From Sporosarcina globispora (GTDB lineage: Bacteria > Bacillota > Bacilli > Bacillales > Cytobacillaceae): 64,000 nucleotides of DNA. The position numbers and the translations under genes were made by a program. Positions 26,775 to 35,024 of this stretch are shown piece by piece. Where the stretch lies: the NCBI RefSeq assembly GCF_001274725.1, contig NZ_LGUF01000007.1, forward strand, positions 138,962 to 202,961. Reading direction: 5' to 3'. Position 1 is the first letter of the stretch. Every line of letters begins with the position of its first letter. The notes below the pieces were generated by a model, which saw only the letters and a program-made list of their open reading frames with translations, did no database searches and had not been told where the DNA came from.

Positions 26775-27651
26775 CGCCTGCGGCAATACAGAGCAAGGAG
26801 AATCAAAAGAAGCTGAACCTAAAGAAGACAAAAAATCAGGCACCTTTACTTATGAGTCTGAAACTGGGCCGGTTGAAGTCCCTGCTGATCCTAAGCGAGT
26901 TGTCCTCCTTTCCGGATTTACAGGAAATGTAATGCAGCTAGGAGTAAATATCGTCGGAGTTGATACATGGTCCAAGAACAACCCTCGTTTTAAAGAAGAA
27001 TTGAAAGATGCTGAAGAAGTATCCGAAGATAATCTGGAAAAGATCATTGAATTAGAGCCAGACCTAATCATTGCATTATCTACTGTTAAAAACTACGATA
27101 AGCTTAAGGAAATTGCACCAACTGTAACGTATACATGGGGAAAATTAGATTACCTGTCACAGCATGAGGAAATCGGAAAGCTTCTTAATAAAGAAGAAGA
27201 AGCAAAAAAATGGGTGGCAGACTTCAAACAGCGTGCTGAAGCAGCTGGTGAAGATATCCGAGCAAAAATTGGAGAAGATGCAACCGTTTCTGTAATCGAA
27301 AGCTTTGATAAACAGCTCTATGTGTTTGGCGATAACTGGGCACGCGGAACTGAAATCCTGTACCAGGCAATGGACCTAAAAATGCCTGAAAAAGTTAAAG
27401 AAATGGCTCTAAAAGATGGCTATTATGCTATTTCTACAGAAGTTCTTCCAGAGTATGCCGGAGATTACATTGTTCTGAGCAAATACGCTGAAGCTGACCA
27501 TTCGTTCCAGGAAACCGATACCTACAAGAATATCCCTGCTGTTAAAAATAATCGCGTCTTTGAAATGGAAGGCAATGGTGCATCCTTCAGTGATCCAATC
27601 ACACTTGATGCACAGCTGGAGTTCTTTAAAGAATCATTTTTAGGGAAGTAA
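26725..27651 (+). CDS. Ferric siderophore-binding lipoprotein (YclQ/FpuA-like)
   Basis: 308 residues. The signal ends in lipobox LISAC (Cys19), followed by an acidic/Ser-rich linker and a TroA-type binding fold (GPVEVPADPKRVVLLSG; EKIIELEPDLIIA; VSVIESFDKQLYVFGDNWARG). YclQ in B. subtilis and FpuA in B. anthracis bind ferric petrobactin, matching the asb genes here. AAAGGAG precedes the ATG, which lies 50 nt inside the ATPase gene. Confidence 0.9.
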   Translation: MKKLLIPFTILLLLLISACGNTEQGESKEAEPKEDKKSGTFTYESETGPVEVPADPKRVVLLSGFTGNVMQLGVNIVGVDTWSKNNPRFKEELKDAEEVSEDNLEKIIELEPDLIIALSTVKNYDKLKEIAPTVTYTWGKLDYLSQHEEIGKLLNKEEEAKKWVADFKQRAEAAGEDIRAKIGEDATVSVIESFDKQLYVFGDNWARGTEILYQAMDLKMPEKVKEMALKDGYYAISTEVLPEYAGDYIVLSKYAEADHSFQETDTYKNIPAVKNNRVFEMEGNGASFSDPITLDAQLEFFKESFLGK

Positions 27652-27655
27652 TACT

Positions 27656-27693
27656 GAAGGAGGGATTCTTAATTTTAGGAATTCCTCTTTCCT
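27656..27693 (+). terminator. Possible attenuating hairpin between binding-protein and permease genes
   Basis: GAGGGATTC and GGAATTCCTC can pair, followed by TTTCC. It is weak and may reduce read-through so that binding protein exceeds permease. Confidence 0.35.
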
Positions 27694-27792
27694 ATTTAGA
27701 AAAGTGCACGGTGCCTGCCTAATGTGTGGAACCAGACAGTTATCGAAGTGTAAGATATTAGTACTGATCCTATAAAGAAAGATGAGAGTACA

Positions 27793-28803
27793 ATGACAAA
27801 AGATGCTCAACCCTTCATTCCATTTATATATAAACTTACTGCAGGCTTTGTTATCTTTGCCGGCATGTTTGTGGCTGCGTGTGTGTTTGGGGCTGCGGAT
27901 GTCACGGTCAGAGATGTTTGGCTGGCGCTTACTTCTAATGCTTCCGGAGAAAAAATTTCGATTATTCGCGAAATCCGTCTGCCGCGTGAAATTGCTGCGA
28001 TCTTCGTCGGAGCTGCGCTTAGCACCTCCGGGGCCATTATGCAGGGAATGACAAGAAACCCTCTTGCCGATCCAGGGCTGCTCGGATTAACGGCTGGAGC
28101 AAATGCTGCACTTGCAATAACTCTTGTTCTCATTCCCTCAGCAAATTACATAGGGATTTTGTTCGCCTGTTTTATTGGTGCAGCTATCGGGGCTGGGATG
28201 GTTTTCGGTATCGGCGCCATGAAAAAAGGAGGCTTTTCTCCTATTCGTATCGTTTTGGCCGGAGCTGCAGTTTCTGCCTTCCTTTTCGCAATAGCAGAAG
28301 GAGTCGGCATCTATTTTAAAATTTCTAAAGATGTCAGCATGTGGACTGCAGGCGGAATCATCGGCACATCCTGGAACCAGCTGCAAATCGTTGTCCCGGT
28401 TATTTCCATTGGCATTCTTGTTTCGCTTTTTTTATCCAAGCAGCTGACTATTTTAAGTTTAAATGAGGAAGTGGCTGTAGGTTTGGGCCAAAATACAACT
28501 CAGATTAAGACTATCCTGTTCATTTTAGTGACCCTGCTTGCTGGCGCATCCGTGGCACTGGCTGGCAATATGGCTTTTATCGGGCTGATGGTGCCCCACA
28601 TTGTCCGCGCCATTGTAGGTACCGACTATCGTTTTATTCTTCCCATGTCCGCTCTCACAGGAGCTACATTTATGCTTCTGGCTGATACACTCGGCAGAAC
28701 CATTAATGCTCCCTACGAAACACCGGTAGCGGCTATTATCGCAGTCATGGGGCTTCCCTTCTTTCTGTTCATCGTGCATAAAGGAGGTAAGGCATTCTCA
28801 TGA
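27793..28803 (+). CDS. FecCD-type siderophore permease (YclN-like)
   Basis: 336 residues, nine to ten transmembrane helices. Signature segments: REIRLPREIAAIFVGAALSTSGA, MQGMTRNPLADPGLLGL and NMAFIGLMVPHIVRAIVG (coupling helix). It forms the ferric siderophore channel with the following gene, which it overlaps by 4 nt (ATGA). A 141-nt gap with a weak hairpin separates it from the binding-protein gene, but no separate promoter is evident. Confidence 0.93.
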   Translation: MTKDAQPFIPFIYKLTAGFVIFAGMFVAACVFGAADVTVRDVWLALTSNASGEKISIIREIRLPREIAAIFVGAALSTSGAIMQGMTRNPLADPGLLGLTAGANAALAITLVLIPSANYIGILFACFIGAAIGAGMVFGIGAMKKGGFSPIRIVLAGAAVSAFLFAIAEGVGIYFKISKDVSMWTAGGIIGTSWNQLQIVVPVISIGILVSLFLSKQLTILSLNEEVAVGLGQNTTQIKTILFILVTLLAGASVALAGNMAFIGLMVPHIVRAIVGTDYRFILPMSALTGATFMLLADTLGRTINAPYETPVAAIIAVMGLPFFLFIVHKGGKAFS

Positions 28804-29807
28804 TTCAGCCAGAGTTAGTAAAAAAACAGCGAATTTTAATGGCAGTTTTATCAGCACTTATTATCGTTACTATTGTTATTGGAATGGGATTAGGCGATGC
28901 CTCCCTTTCATATGACCGATTAATCCCGACTATTATGGGTCAGGGCACATTTAAAGAGGAATTTGTGTTATTTTCCATTCGGCTGCCGCGGGTATTAATC
29001 ACCGTACTGGCTGGCATGGCACTTGCATTATCCGGTGCCATTTTACAAGGGATTACACGCAATGACCTGGCGGATCCAGGCATTATTGGCATAAACTCCG
29101 GTGCCGGGGTTGCTATAGCGGTTTTCTTTCTGTTCTTCCCGATCGAAGCCGGCACTTTCATATACATGCTGCCTTTATGCGCATTTCTTGGAGCTTTACT
29201 TACCGCAGTCCTCATCTATGCTTTTTCCTATAAAAAAAACGAGGGGCTTCAGCCTGTAAAGATGGTGCTGGTGGGGGTCGGATTTTCTACGGCGCTTTCC
29301 GGCGTCATGATTGTCCTGATTTCTTCAGCTGAAAGAGAGAAAGTTGATTTCATTGCTAAATGGCTATCAGGGAATATCTGGGGAACAGATTGGCCATTTA
29401 TCTGGGCACTCCTCCCATGGCTTCTTCTGCTTATTCCATTTACTTTATATAAAGCAAATCGTTTAAATCTATTAAGCCTAAGTGAGCCTGTCGCCATCGG
29501 AATAGGGGTATCCATTGAAAAAGAACGAATCATCCTTCTTCTTACAGCCGTTGCATTGGCAGCTTCAGCTGTGTCTGTAACCGGCGGAATTGCCTTTATC
29601 GGTTTAATTGCACCGCACATGGCTAAAGCGCTTGTAGGACCGCGGAATCAGCTTTTCATTCCGATTGCTATTCTTTTAGGAGGATGGCTTCTATTATTCG
29701 CCGACACGCTTGGCCGGAACCTAGTTGATCCTGACGGCCTGCCAGCCGGCATTATGGTTGCGCTTATCGGTGCTCCTTATTTCATGTATTTATTATTAAA
29801 AAAATAG
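28800..29807 (+). CDS. FecCD-type siderophore permease (YclO-like)
   Basis: 335 residues, partner permease. Seen: SIRLPRVLITVLAGMALALSGA, LQGITRNDLADPGIIGIN and GGIAFIGLIAPHMAKALVG, then LPAGIMVALIGAPYFMYLLL. It is the last gene of the Fur-controlled operon ATPase-binding protein-permease-permease. Two hairpins with T-runs follow (29819 and 29961). Confidence 0.93.
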   Translation: MIQPELVKKQRILMAVLSALIIVTIVIGMGLGDASLSYDRLIPTIMGQGTFKEEFVLFSIRLPRVLITVLAGMALALSGAILQGITRNDLADPGIIGINSGAGVAIAVFFLFFPIEAGTFIYMLPLCAFLGALLTAVLIYAFSYKKNEGLQPVKMVLVGVGFSTALSGVMIVLISSAEREKVDFIAKWLSGNIWGTDWPFIWALLPWLLLLIPFTLYKANRLNLLSLSEPVAIGIGVSIEKERIILLLTAVALAASAVSVTGGIAFIGLIAPHMAKALVGPRNQLFIPIAILLGGWLLLFADTLGRNLVDPDGLPAGIMVALIGAPYFMYLLLKK

Positions 29808-29818
29808 ATGTTGCTATT

Positions 29819-29853
29819 AAAATGACGTGCATATCTGGCACGTCATTTTCTTT
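29819..29853 (+). terminator. Terminator of the Fe-siderophore ABC operon
   Basis: AAAATGACGTGC and GCACGTCATTTT arms with a 7-nt loop, followed by T-rich sequence, 12 nt after the last stop. Confidence 0.85.
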
Positions 29854-29960
29854 ATAAATTTTATGTTTTCTCCAAGCTGAATTAAGAAAAGGTCAATCAA
29901 ATCTATTTTCTGATATTTAGCCCTTTATAATAAAGCCAGAGCCATCCCAACTATTAATAA

Positions 29961-29992
29961 TTAACAGCCTGGCAATTTCCAGGCTGTTTTCC
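29961..29992 (+). terminator. Second hairpin terminator downstream
   Basis: AACAGCCTGG and CCAGGCTGTT pair around 6 nt, followed by TTCC. It sits directly before palindrome copy 4. Confidence 0.65.
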
Positions 29993-30018
29993 AATTCAAT
30001 CAAACGTTTGATTGAATT
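29993..30018. repeat. Palindrome copy 4 (perfect 26 bp)
   Basis: AATTCAATCAAAC followed by its exact reverse complement. It lies between convergent genes. A second inverted repeat, TACTATACT/AGTATAGTA around 5 nt, follows at 30018-30040. Confidence 0.95.
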
Positions 30019-30060
30019 ACTATACTCAAAAAGTATAGTAAACAGATAAGGGCCGCTGCC

Positions 30061-30894
30061 TTATCGTACAGGTCCTTCTTCTATCAGGGCTCTTACCCAC
30101 CCGATCCCTTCTTCTACCATTTTTTCAGTAGGGTTCGTGTGTTGAGTGTACTCCATTACAAAAAATACATCTTTACAATCCTTCGCTAAAAATTCTATCA
30201 GGTTCTTAATTTTATGATGCTTGCCATCATTCTCATGAGATGGATGCACAGGCACCCAAATATATTTTTCACCCTGGTATCCAACATTATGTAAATGGAC
30301 CACTTTTACAAACTCGGACCATTTTTCTATATAATTTAAAGTATTCTCGCCTGCAGCCAAAATATAATCCCCAATATCAATACAGAGGCTGAGTCCCCAT
30401 TTCCTCCATGTCTCTACAGGAAAACGGTCAAGATAATTAATTCCTGCTGGCGATTGCTTGAACCCCAATTTAGGTTCACACACAATCATAATTCCATATT
30501 TTCTTTGAAGAGCACTGAGTTTCTTAAGTCCCTCCTCAATGATCTCTGCCGGATTCCCACTTGTTTCTTTTTTAAAGTAAGGGAAGTGCACCAATATGTA
30601 TTCAGCTCCGAGCCGGGACACCTTTTCCACTTCAGCCTCAAACTGAATCCAGGCTTCCTCCGGATTCATACTGATCTTTTCCAGCAGATCGTATTTGCTT
30701 TGCCCCCGGAAAAGAGGCGAATGAAGACCAAAGCTTTTGTTTGTTTCGCGAAGCATTTCAAGAAAGCAATGAAAGGATTCTTGATCTTGAAATTCGCCAA
30801 TCTCAATATGCCGCATATTACGTTTAAAGAGTTCATGAAACAACTTGCTGTCAGACAAAATAACGCTTCCCGATATCCCTATTCGATGGCTCAT
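30061..30894 (-). CDS. Sugar-phosphate isomerase/epimerase-like TIM-barrel protein
   Basis: 277 residues, AP-endonuclease-2/xylose-isomerase-like barrel. Strand-end motifs fit metal binding: RHIEIGEF, FGLHSPLF, EYILVHFPYF, IMIVCEPKLG, LSLCIDIGDYI, VVHLHNVGYQ and a late FFVMEYTQH with Glu. It probably acts on a small sugar or sugar-like substrate with a divalent metal. No pathway neighbours are present. Not related in context to AsbF though the fold is shared. Confidence 0.75.
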   Translation of the reverse strand: MSHRIGISGSVILSDSKLFHELFKRNMRHIEIGEFQDQESFHCFLEMLRETNKSFGLHSPLFRGQSKYDLLEKISMNPEEAWIQFEAEVEKVSRLGAEYILVHFPYFKKETSGNPAEIIEEGLKKLSALQRKYGIMIVCEPKLGFKQSPAGINYLDRFPVETWRKWGLSLCIDIGDYILAAGENTLNYIEKWSEFVKVVHLHNVGYQGEKYIWVPVHPSHENDGKHHKIKNLIEFLAKDCKDVFFVMEYTQHTNPTEKMVEEGIGWVRALIEEGPVR

Positions 30895-30996
30895 GATATC
30901 CCCTCTCTATGTATTCTATTAACAATCTTATCATATTCAATGTAACTTATTGGAAAATAACACCGTCTAATCATTAAAATACAAGAGGAGACCTTT

Positions 30997-31320
30997 ATGA
31001 TAAAAAAAGTATTTGCCTCTATAGTAGGAGTACTGTAATTATTCATTCTTTTTTAGCCGCTATGCAAAGTCATTGACAACAGAACTGATTACGGGGGATG
31101 TTAAAAATCTTCAGGAATGGCAGCCAGGTGACACGTGGTCTTCCTTTCTCCTAAATTTGACCATGTTGCCATCGTCTCTGACAAACGGACGAAAGATGGC
31201 ATTCCATACGTCATACATAACTCCACGCCATTTGCAGCCGAAGTAAAGCTCTCTTCTTTTAAGACTCCTATTACCGCTCATTACAGATGGGATTTTGATA
31301 AAACGCCTGCACCGCAATAA
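30997..31320 (+). pseudogene. DUF1287-family secreted protein, internally deleted and frameshifted
   Basis: An AAGAGGAG site and ATG at 30997 open MIKKVFASIVGVL and then meet TAA, the start of a signal peptide. Further on, TELITGDVKNLQEWQPGD (about 31080-31133) is followed one base out of frame by VVFLSPKFDHVAIVSDKR, DGIPYVIHNS and ITAHYRWDFD, ending at 31320. These are the conserved C-terminal motifs of DUF1287 proteins. At 324 nt the locus is about half the family length. A deletion plus a +1 shift near 31134 make it nonfunctional. Confidence 0.85.
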
Positions 31321-31340
31321 AGCAGATGCAGGCGTTTTTC
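31299..31340. terminator. Bidirectional terminator
   Basis: AAACGCCTGCA and TGCAGGCGTTT arms, TTTTT on the right and an A-rich left flank. It closes both the DUF1287 remnant and tenA. Confidence 0.8.
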
Positions 31341-32030
31341 TTATCGTATTGCTGCCGGATTGCCCGCCGGCCATTCTTCGCATGTATAAGCCATCTCCCA
31401 GAAGCCAAGCTCCAGCTGGCAGCTTTTTCGGAAAGCTTCCTTCATTCTCTGCCTTTCTTCCGGTGAGGCAGCTTCAGCAAGCTCATCCAGGCGGTTTCTC
31501 ATATTCATAGTCACAGCTTCGACCCTTAAATTTGCATAAAAAGAGATCCACGTATAAAACGGATGGTTCTCATCTGGCTCATATTGTTTCATGAGCTCAA
31601 GCCCAATCTCCCAATATGTCCATGGACAAGGCAATAATGCAGCGAGGATTTCACCCATACCGCCTGTGTGGGCATGATACATCATATGCTTAACATAATG
31701 ATCTGCTGTTGGCGGGAGCGGATAACCCTGCAATGCTTCGTAATTCACACCAATCTGCTGGCAAAAATTATGGTGGGGATGTACTTCGCTGTTCAATACA
31801 AATTCTATCTGCTGATTAAAATAAGCAATATCCTTACGCTCTGCTGACTTTGAAATGGCAATCCCATAAATATGCATAAAAGCATTCAAATACTCATAGT
31901 CCGCCTTAATATAATGGGCAAGCGCCTCTTTGGGCACATCCCCTCTTCCGATTCCCTGAACAAACGGATGCTCAAATATCAGCTGAAACAAATCTTCATT
32001 TTCCTTGCGCAGAATCTCTGAAAAAGTCAT
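31341..32030 (-). CDS. tenA: Thiaminase II / aminopyrimidine aminohydrolase TenA
   Basis: 229 residues from the ATG at 32028-32030, which has AAGGAGG 8 nt ahead; a longer frame to 32120 would run into the riboswitch and is rejected. TenA hydrolyses degraded thiamine (aminomethyl-HMP) to salvage the pyrimidine. Conserved: HPFVQGIGRGDVPKEALAHYIKADYEYL, the catalytic cysteine in LAALLPCPWTYWEIG, and the terminal ELGFWEMAYTCEEW with the active-site Glu. Located behind a TPP riboswitch, so it is off when thiamine pyrophosphate is plentiful. Confidence 0.95.
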   Translation of the reverse strand: MTFSEILRKENEDLFQLIFEHPFVQGIGRGDVPKEALAHYIKADYEYLNAFMHIYGIAISKSAERKDIAYFNQQIEFVLNSEVHPHHNFCQQIGVNYEALQGYPLPPTADHYVKHMMYHAHTGGMGEILAALLPCPWTYWEIGLELMKQYEPDENHPFYTWISFYANLRVEAVTMNMRNRLDELAEAASPEERQRMKEAFRKSCQLELGFWEMAYTCEEWPAGNPAAIR

Positions 32031-32102
32031 AAAAAATAGCCTCCTTATTAAATTCAGAAGCTGCCGGGGGAATAAGCATGAGGATATATTGAGGCCCTCA
32101 CC

Positions 32103-32186
32103 GCTTCCCTGCGCTGGCATTATCCAGATCAGGTTCCAAGGGACAAAGGAATAATTCCTTATCTCAGCCGTAGCGCCCCTAGCAGT
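32103..32186 (-). promoter_or_regulatory. TPP riboswitch upstream of tenA
   Basis: On the minus strand: CTAGGGGCGC, then GGCTGAGAT, ACCTGATCTGGATAATGCC and AGCGCAGGGAAG, the conserved core of the THI box. No clear terminator lies between it and tenA. A weak pairing of AGCTTCT with the Shine-Dalgarno AGGAGGCT suggests control of translation. Confidence 0.95.
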
Positions 32187-32300
32187 TTTCTAACGTTTTT
32201 AATTGGTATTGGTTTTTTGCAAAAAGATACCGTTCATTCTCACCTTGTTATGTTTCATTCATAAAAATGTGAGCTTCTCACATAATTCTAGAAGATTGAA

Positions 32301-32396
32301 TTTGGATTTCGCTGATAAAGTATGGTTTCGCCGATAACTCTTATCGCTCATACCTTTTGGATTTCACTCATAACTCTTGAAAGTCGCTCATAAATT
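32301..32396. repeat. Short repeat array B (core TTTCGCTGATAA / TCGCTCATAA)
   Basis: Five copies of a TCGC(T/C)(G/C)ATAA-like word at about 32309, 32328, 32344, 32364 and 32384. Spacing is mostly 19-20 bp. It lies downstream of thiW and upstream of the tenA riboswitch. Confidence 0.75.
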
Positions 32397-32446
32397 TAGA
32401 TCCTGTTTTTCGCCTACTCTCAAATCGCTTTACCATTCCAATATCA

Positions 32447-32935
32447 TCACATATTCTGAACCAGGCTCTTTTCTTTAACCTTCGTCAAAACTATCCAGCC
32501 TATGGCCGCACCAGCAATGCTGCTGACTAGAAATGGCGGCACAAAGAAGAATGCTCCAGCTGAGCTCCCCATGAGAAACTTTGCATATGGAACTGCAAAC
32601 AATGCACCGATTATGCCGGTACCCACCACCTCTCCAACAGCAGCCCATATTTTCCGGCCGAACTTTAAATAAAGCACACCGGCCAAAAACGCACCGATCA
32701 TGCCTCCTGGGAACGCAAGCAGCGTCCCGAATCCAAGCAAATTACGAAGCAGGCCAATCATAAAAGCCACGGCTGCTGCAGGCAGGGGTCCAAGCGTCAC
32801 CGCTGCCAATACATTCACCGCATGCTGGACCGGATAGGCCTTGGCTATACCTGCCGGAAACCAGAGCAAATGGGATCCCAGCGTCCCAATTGCCACAAAT
32901 AAAGCCATCGTAGTTAACAATCGGGTTCTTTTCAT
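32447..32935 (-). CDS. thiW: ECF transporter substrate-binding subunit ThiW
   Basis: 162 residues, five to six transmembrane helices. The N-terminal MALFVAIGTLGSHLLWFPAGIAKAYPVQHAVNV in two segments and the central RNLLGFGTLLAFPGGMIGAFLAG are typical of ThiW. ThiW is an S component that brings a thiamine precursor (probably the thiazole) through the shared ECF module, which is not encoded here. A TPP riboswitch with its own terminator precedes it, supporting a role in thiamine supply. AGGAGG-type site lies ahead of the ATG. Confidence 0.9.
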   Translation of the reverse strand: MKRTRLLTTMALFVAIGTLGSHLLWFPAGIAKAYPVQHAVNVLAAVTLGPLPAAAVAFMIGLLRNLLGFGTLLAFPGGMIGAFLAGVLYLKFGRKIWAAVGEVVGTGIIGALFAVPYAKFLMGSSAGAFFFVPPFLVSSIAGAAIGWIVLTKVKEKSLVQNM

Positions 32936-32993
32936 CTAAACCTCCTTTCTCAAGGGCCGCCTGATTGCTTATCAAGACGAGAAGTATGTATAC

Positions 32994-33026
32994 AAAAAAG
33001 CCAGATCCCCACAAGGACCTGGCTTG
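32994..33026 (-). terminator. TPP-riboswitch-controlled terminator before thiW
   Basis: On the minus strand AAGCCAGGTCC and GGGGATCTGGCTT pair and TTTTTT follows. It stands between the aptamer and thiW, the expected place for a transcription-off platform. Confidence 0.85.
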
Positions 33027-33061
33027 GTTTAAGTATATGAATCGACATATAGTCAAATCCT

Positions 33062-33155
33062 ACTTCCCTCCGCTGGCATTAACCAGATCAGGTCCATAAG
33101 AGTCAGAAAGCTATAACGCGCTTTCCTCTCAGCCCGCACATTCGGGGCACCCCTA
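33062..33155 (-). promoter_or_regulatory. TPP riboswitch upstream of thiW
   Basis: On the minus strand: CTAGGGGTGCCCCG, GGGCTGAGAGG, GGACCTGATCTGGTTAATGC and CAGCGGAGGGAAGTA. This is a complete THI-box core, followed by an intrinsic terminator. Confidence 0.97.
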
Positions 33156-33234
33156 GTAGTTACATAAGATATTTAATTTGATAAGCTATTTCAAGCTTAT
33201 CAAATTATTCCGGCACTGTCATCAATCTTTTTAC

Positions 33235-33618
33235 TTAAATACTTTTCTTGATGCACTCGATTAAGCGCTCTTCAATTTCTGCTGCGAAGCTTTGAACAGC
33301 TTCGTCATTGATTAGCTCAATCATGCTTGTCGGCTTAGGCATGCCAATTTTCGTTTTGCCATCATCTTCATACACGACAATTTTACAAGGCAGAAAATAG
33401 CCGGCCATTTTATTCTGTGTTAAAACGCGATGTGCTTCATTTGGATTACATACCTCTAAAACATGGAATGCCTCGTTATATTCCAACCCTTTTTCCTGCA
33501 ATTTCTCCTGAACGTTAAACTGCCATAGAACTCCGAACTTTTCTTCTTTCAGACTTCCTTCAAGTGAGGATATTGCTTCTTCAATGGATTTTTCGGTTTC
33601 AACTGTGTAATTGAACAT
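33235..33618 (-). CDS. DUF302-domain protein
   Basis: 127 residues, full DUF302 length. The conserved EYNEAFHVLEVCNPNEAHRVLTQN and the FLPCKIVVYEDDG strand region are typical, with the family cysteine in FLPC. Small cytosolic alpha/beta protein of unknown role; relatives are often near sulfur or metal stress genes. A CsoR/CstR-like palindrome lies 36 nt upstream, which supports a link to persulfide or copper stress. AAAGGAG precedes the ATG. Confidence 0.85.
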   Translation of the reverse strand: MFNYTVETEKSIEEAISSLEGSLKEEKFGVLWQFNVQEKLQEKGLEYNEAFHVLEVCNPNEAHRVLTQNKMAGYFLPCKIVVYEDDGKTKIGMPKPTSMIELINDEAVQSFAAEIEERLIECIKKSI

Positions 33619-33653
33619 GACTGCATCTCCTTTAGTATAGGTATATTAACCTT

Positions 33654-33669
33654 GTACCCCTATAGGTAT
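33654..33669 (-). promoter_or_regulatory. CstR/CsoR-like operator
   Basis: On the minus strand ATACCTATAGGGGTAC resembles the ATACCN(4)GGGGTAT-type operators of the CsoR/RcnR family. A half site, TATACCTATA, repeats at 33636-33645 closer to the gene. Confidence 0.6.
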
Positions 33670-33727
33670 ATTATTAAACACAATCTTAACTGTCAACTGG
33701 TCAAGCTTTTTTTAGAAAGCTGAGAAA

Positions 33728-34840
33728 CTATCGAACTAGCTGAAGATCAGCCATCTCCTTTAGGCTCCCCACCCCTGCCAATGAAAGGGACACTTTCGTT
33801 TCTTCTATAAAGTTGGCAAGTACTTTTTCAACCCCAGCTTGTCCGCCAATGGCTAATCCGTACACATACGGCCGACCCAGGCAAACTGCGTCTGCTCCTA
33901 ATGCCAGAGCTTTTACCACATCTGAACCGCGGCGAATGCCGCTGTCAAACAAAACTGGAATCCGGCCATTGACTTCCTTAGCGATCGGTCCAAGCGCATC
34001 AATCGCCGCAATCACTCCATCAAGCTGCCTGCCGCCATGATTGGAGACAATGATTCCGTCTATTCCTTTTTCTACGGCCAGCTTGGCATCTTCCGGATGG
34101 AGAATGCCCTTTAATAGAATCGGCAGACCTGTTTTCTCTTTTAACCTCGCAATATGCTCCCAGCTCAATGTTGGATGATGGATATTATCAAGGATTCCCT
34201 GAACAACATCACCGTCATGGAGAGAGGCCATAAAGACTGGATCGCTCTCATAATTTGCTTTTCCATTGCCAAGCTTTAACGGGGAAAAATTGTTTCTTAA
34301 ATCCGCTTCCCTCCATCCCATCATCACGGTATCAACTGTTAATACAATTGCCTCATACCCTGCTTCCTCTGCACGGCGAACCATACTGAACGCAGTCTCT
34401 TCATAATTGGACCAATATAATTGGAACCATTTTGGGCTGGCGCCTGTTGCATTGGCGATTTCTTCAATGGAATAACTGGATACCGTGCTCTGGATAAATG
34501 GAATTCCAAACGAAGCTGCTGCCCGTGCAGATGCAAGCTCCCCCTCATTGTGTTCAAGGCGCTGCATTCCAATCGGAGCAAGGAAAACTGGGTAAGGATA
34601 GTTTTTCCCAAATAAATTCACACGTATATCCGGCACTGAAACATCCCTCAGCATCCTCGGAACAATTGAGTATTTTGCAAAGGATTCGCTATTCTTTTTC
34701 AGCGTTTCTTCCCCGCCGGCCCCTGATTGGACATAGCCAAATCCACCCGCTCCCATCACTTTTTCTGCTTCTTCTTCAAGCTCCTTAAATGAAATAGGAA
34801 AGTTTTCTGCGAAACTAATATTCTCTACTTTTGCCATCAT
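33728..34840 (-). CDS. FMN-dependent alpha-hydroxy-acid oxidase (lactate oxidase/monooxygenase type)
   Basis: 370 residues, TIM-barrel family with glycolate oxidase and lactate monooxygenase. Key segments: FLAPIGMQRLEHNEGELASARAAA, FQLYWSN, VLTVDTVMMGWREADLRNN, LPILLKGILHPEDA (FMN lysine) and the active-site IIVSNHGGRQLDG with catalytic His and Arg, then LFDSGIRRGSDVVKALALGAD. It oxidises L-lactate or a related 2-hydroxy acid. The oxygen-versus-acceptor choice cannot be read from sequence. GGAGGGG precedes the paired ATG codons. Confidence 0.9.
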   Translation of the reverse strand: MMAKVENISFAENFPISFKELEEEAEKVMGAGGFGYVQSGAGGEETLKKNSESFAKYSIVPRMLRDVSVPDIRVNLFGKNYPYPVFLAPIGMQRLEHNEGELASARAAASFGIPFIQSTVSSYSIEEIANATGASPKWFQLYWSNYEETAFSMVRRAEEAGYEAIVLTVDTVMMGWREADLRNNFSPLKLGNGKANYESDPVFMASLHDGDVVQGILDNIHHPTLSWEHIARLKEKTGLPILLKGILHPEDAKLAVEKGIDGIIVSNHGGRQLDGVIAAIDALGPIAKEVNGRIPVLFDSGIRRGSDVVKALALGADAVCLGRPYVYGLAIGGQAGVEKVLANFIEETKVSLSLAGVGSLKEMADLQLVR

Positions 34841-35024
34841 TCTGCCCCTCCTTTTTTTGAATTTATTGAAAATAATAACACTTTTTTTGAATTTAAGAAA
34901 CCACGGATAAGATAATTAATCCACGGTCATGCAGCATTTCCATAAAAATTGACCACATTAAGCAGGGATTTCACAAAAAATCGGGAATAAACAGTTTAAC
35001 CTTAATGAAATTGGAGTGTACAAC

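Noticed and set aside
32031-32120. N-terminal extension of TenA
   Set aside because: The extra 30 codons lie within the TPP aptamer region and lack family similarity; the ATG at 32030 has a consensus ribosome site.
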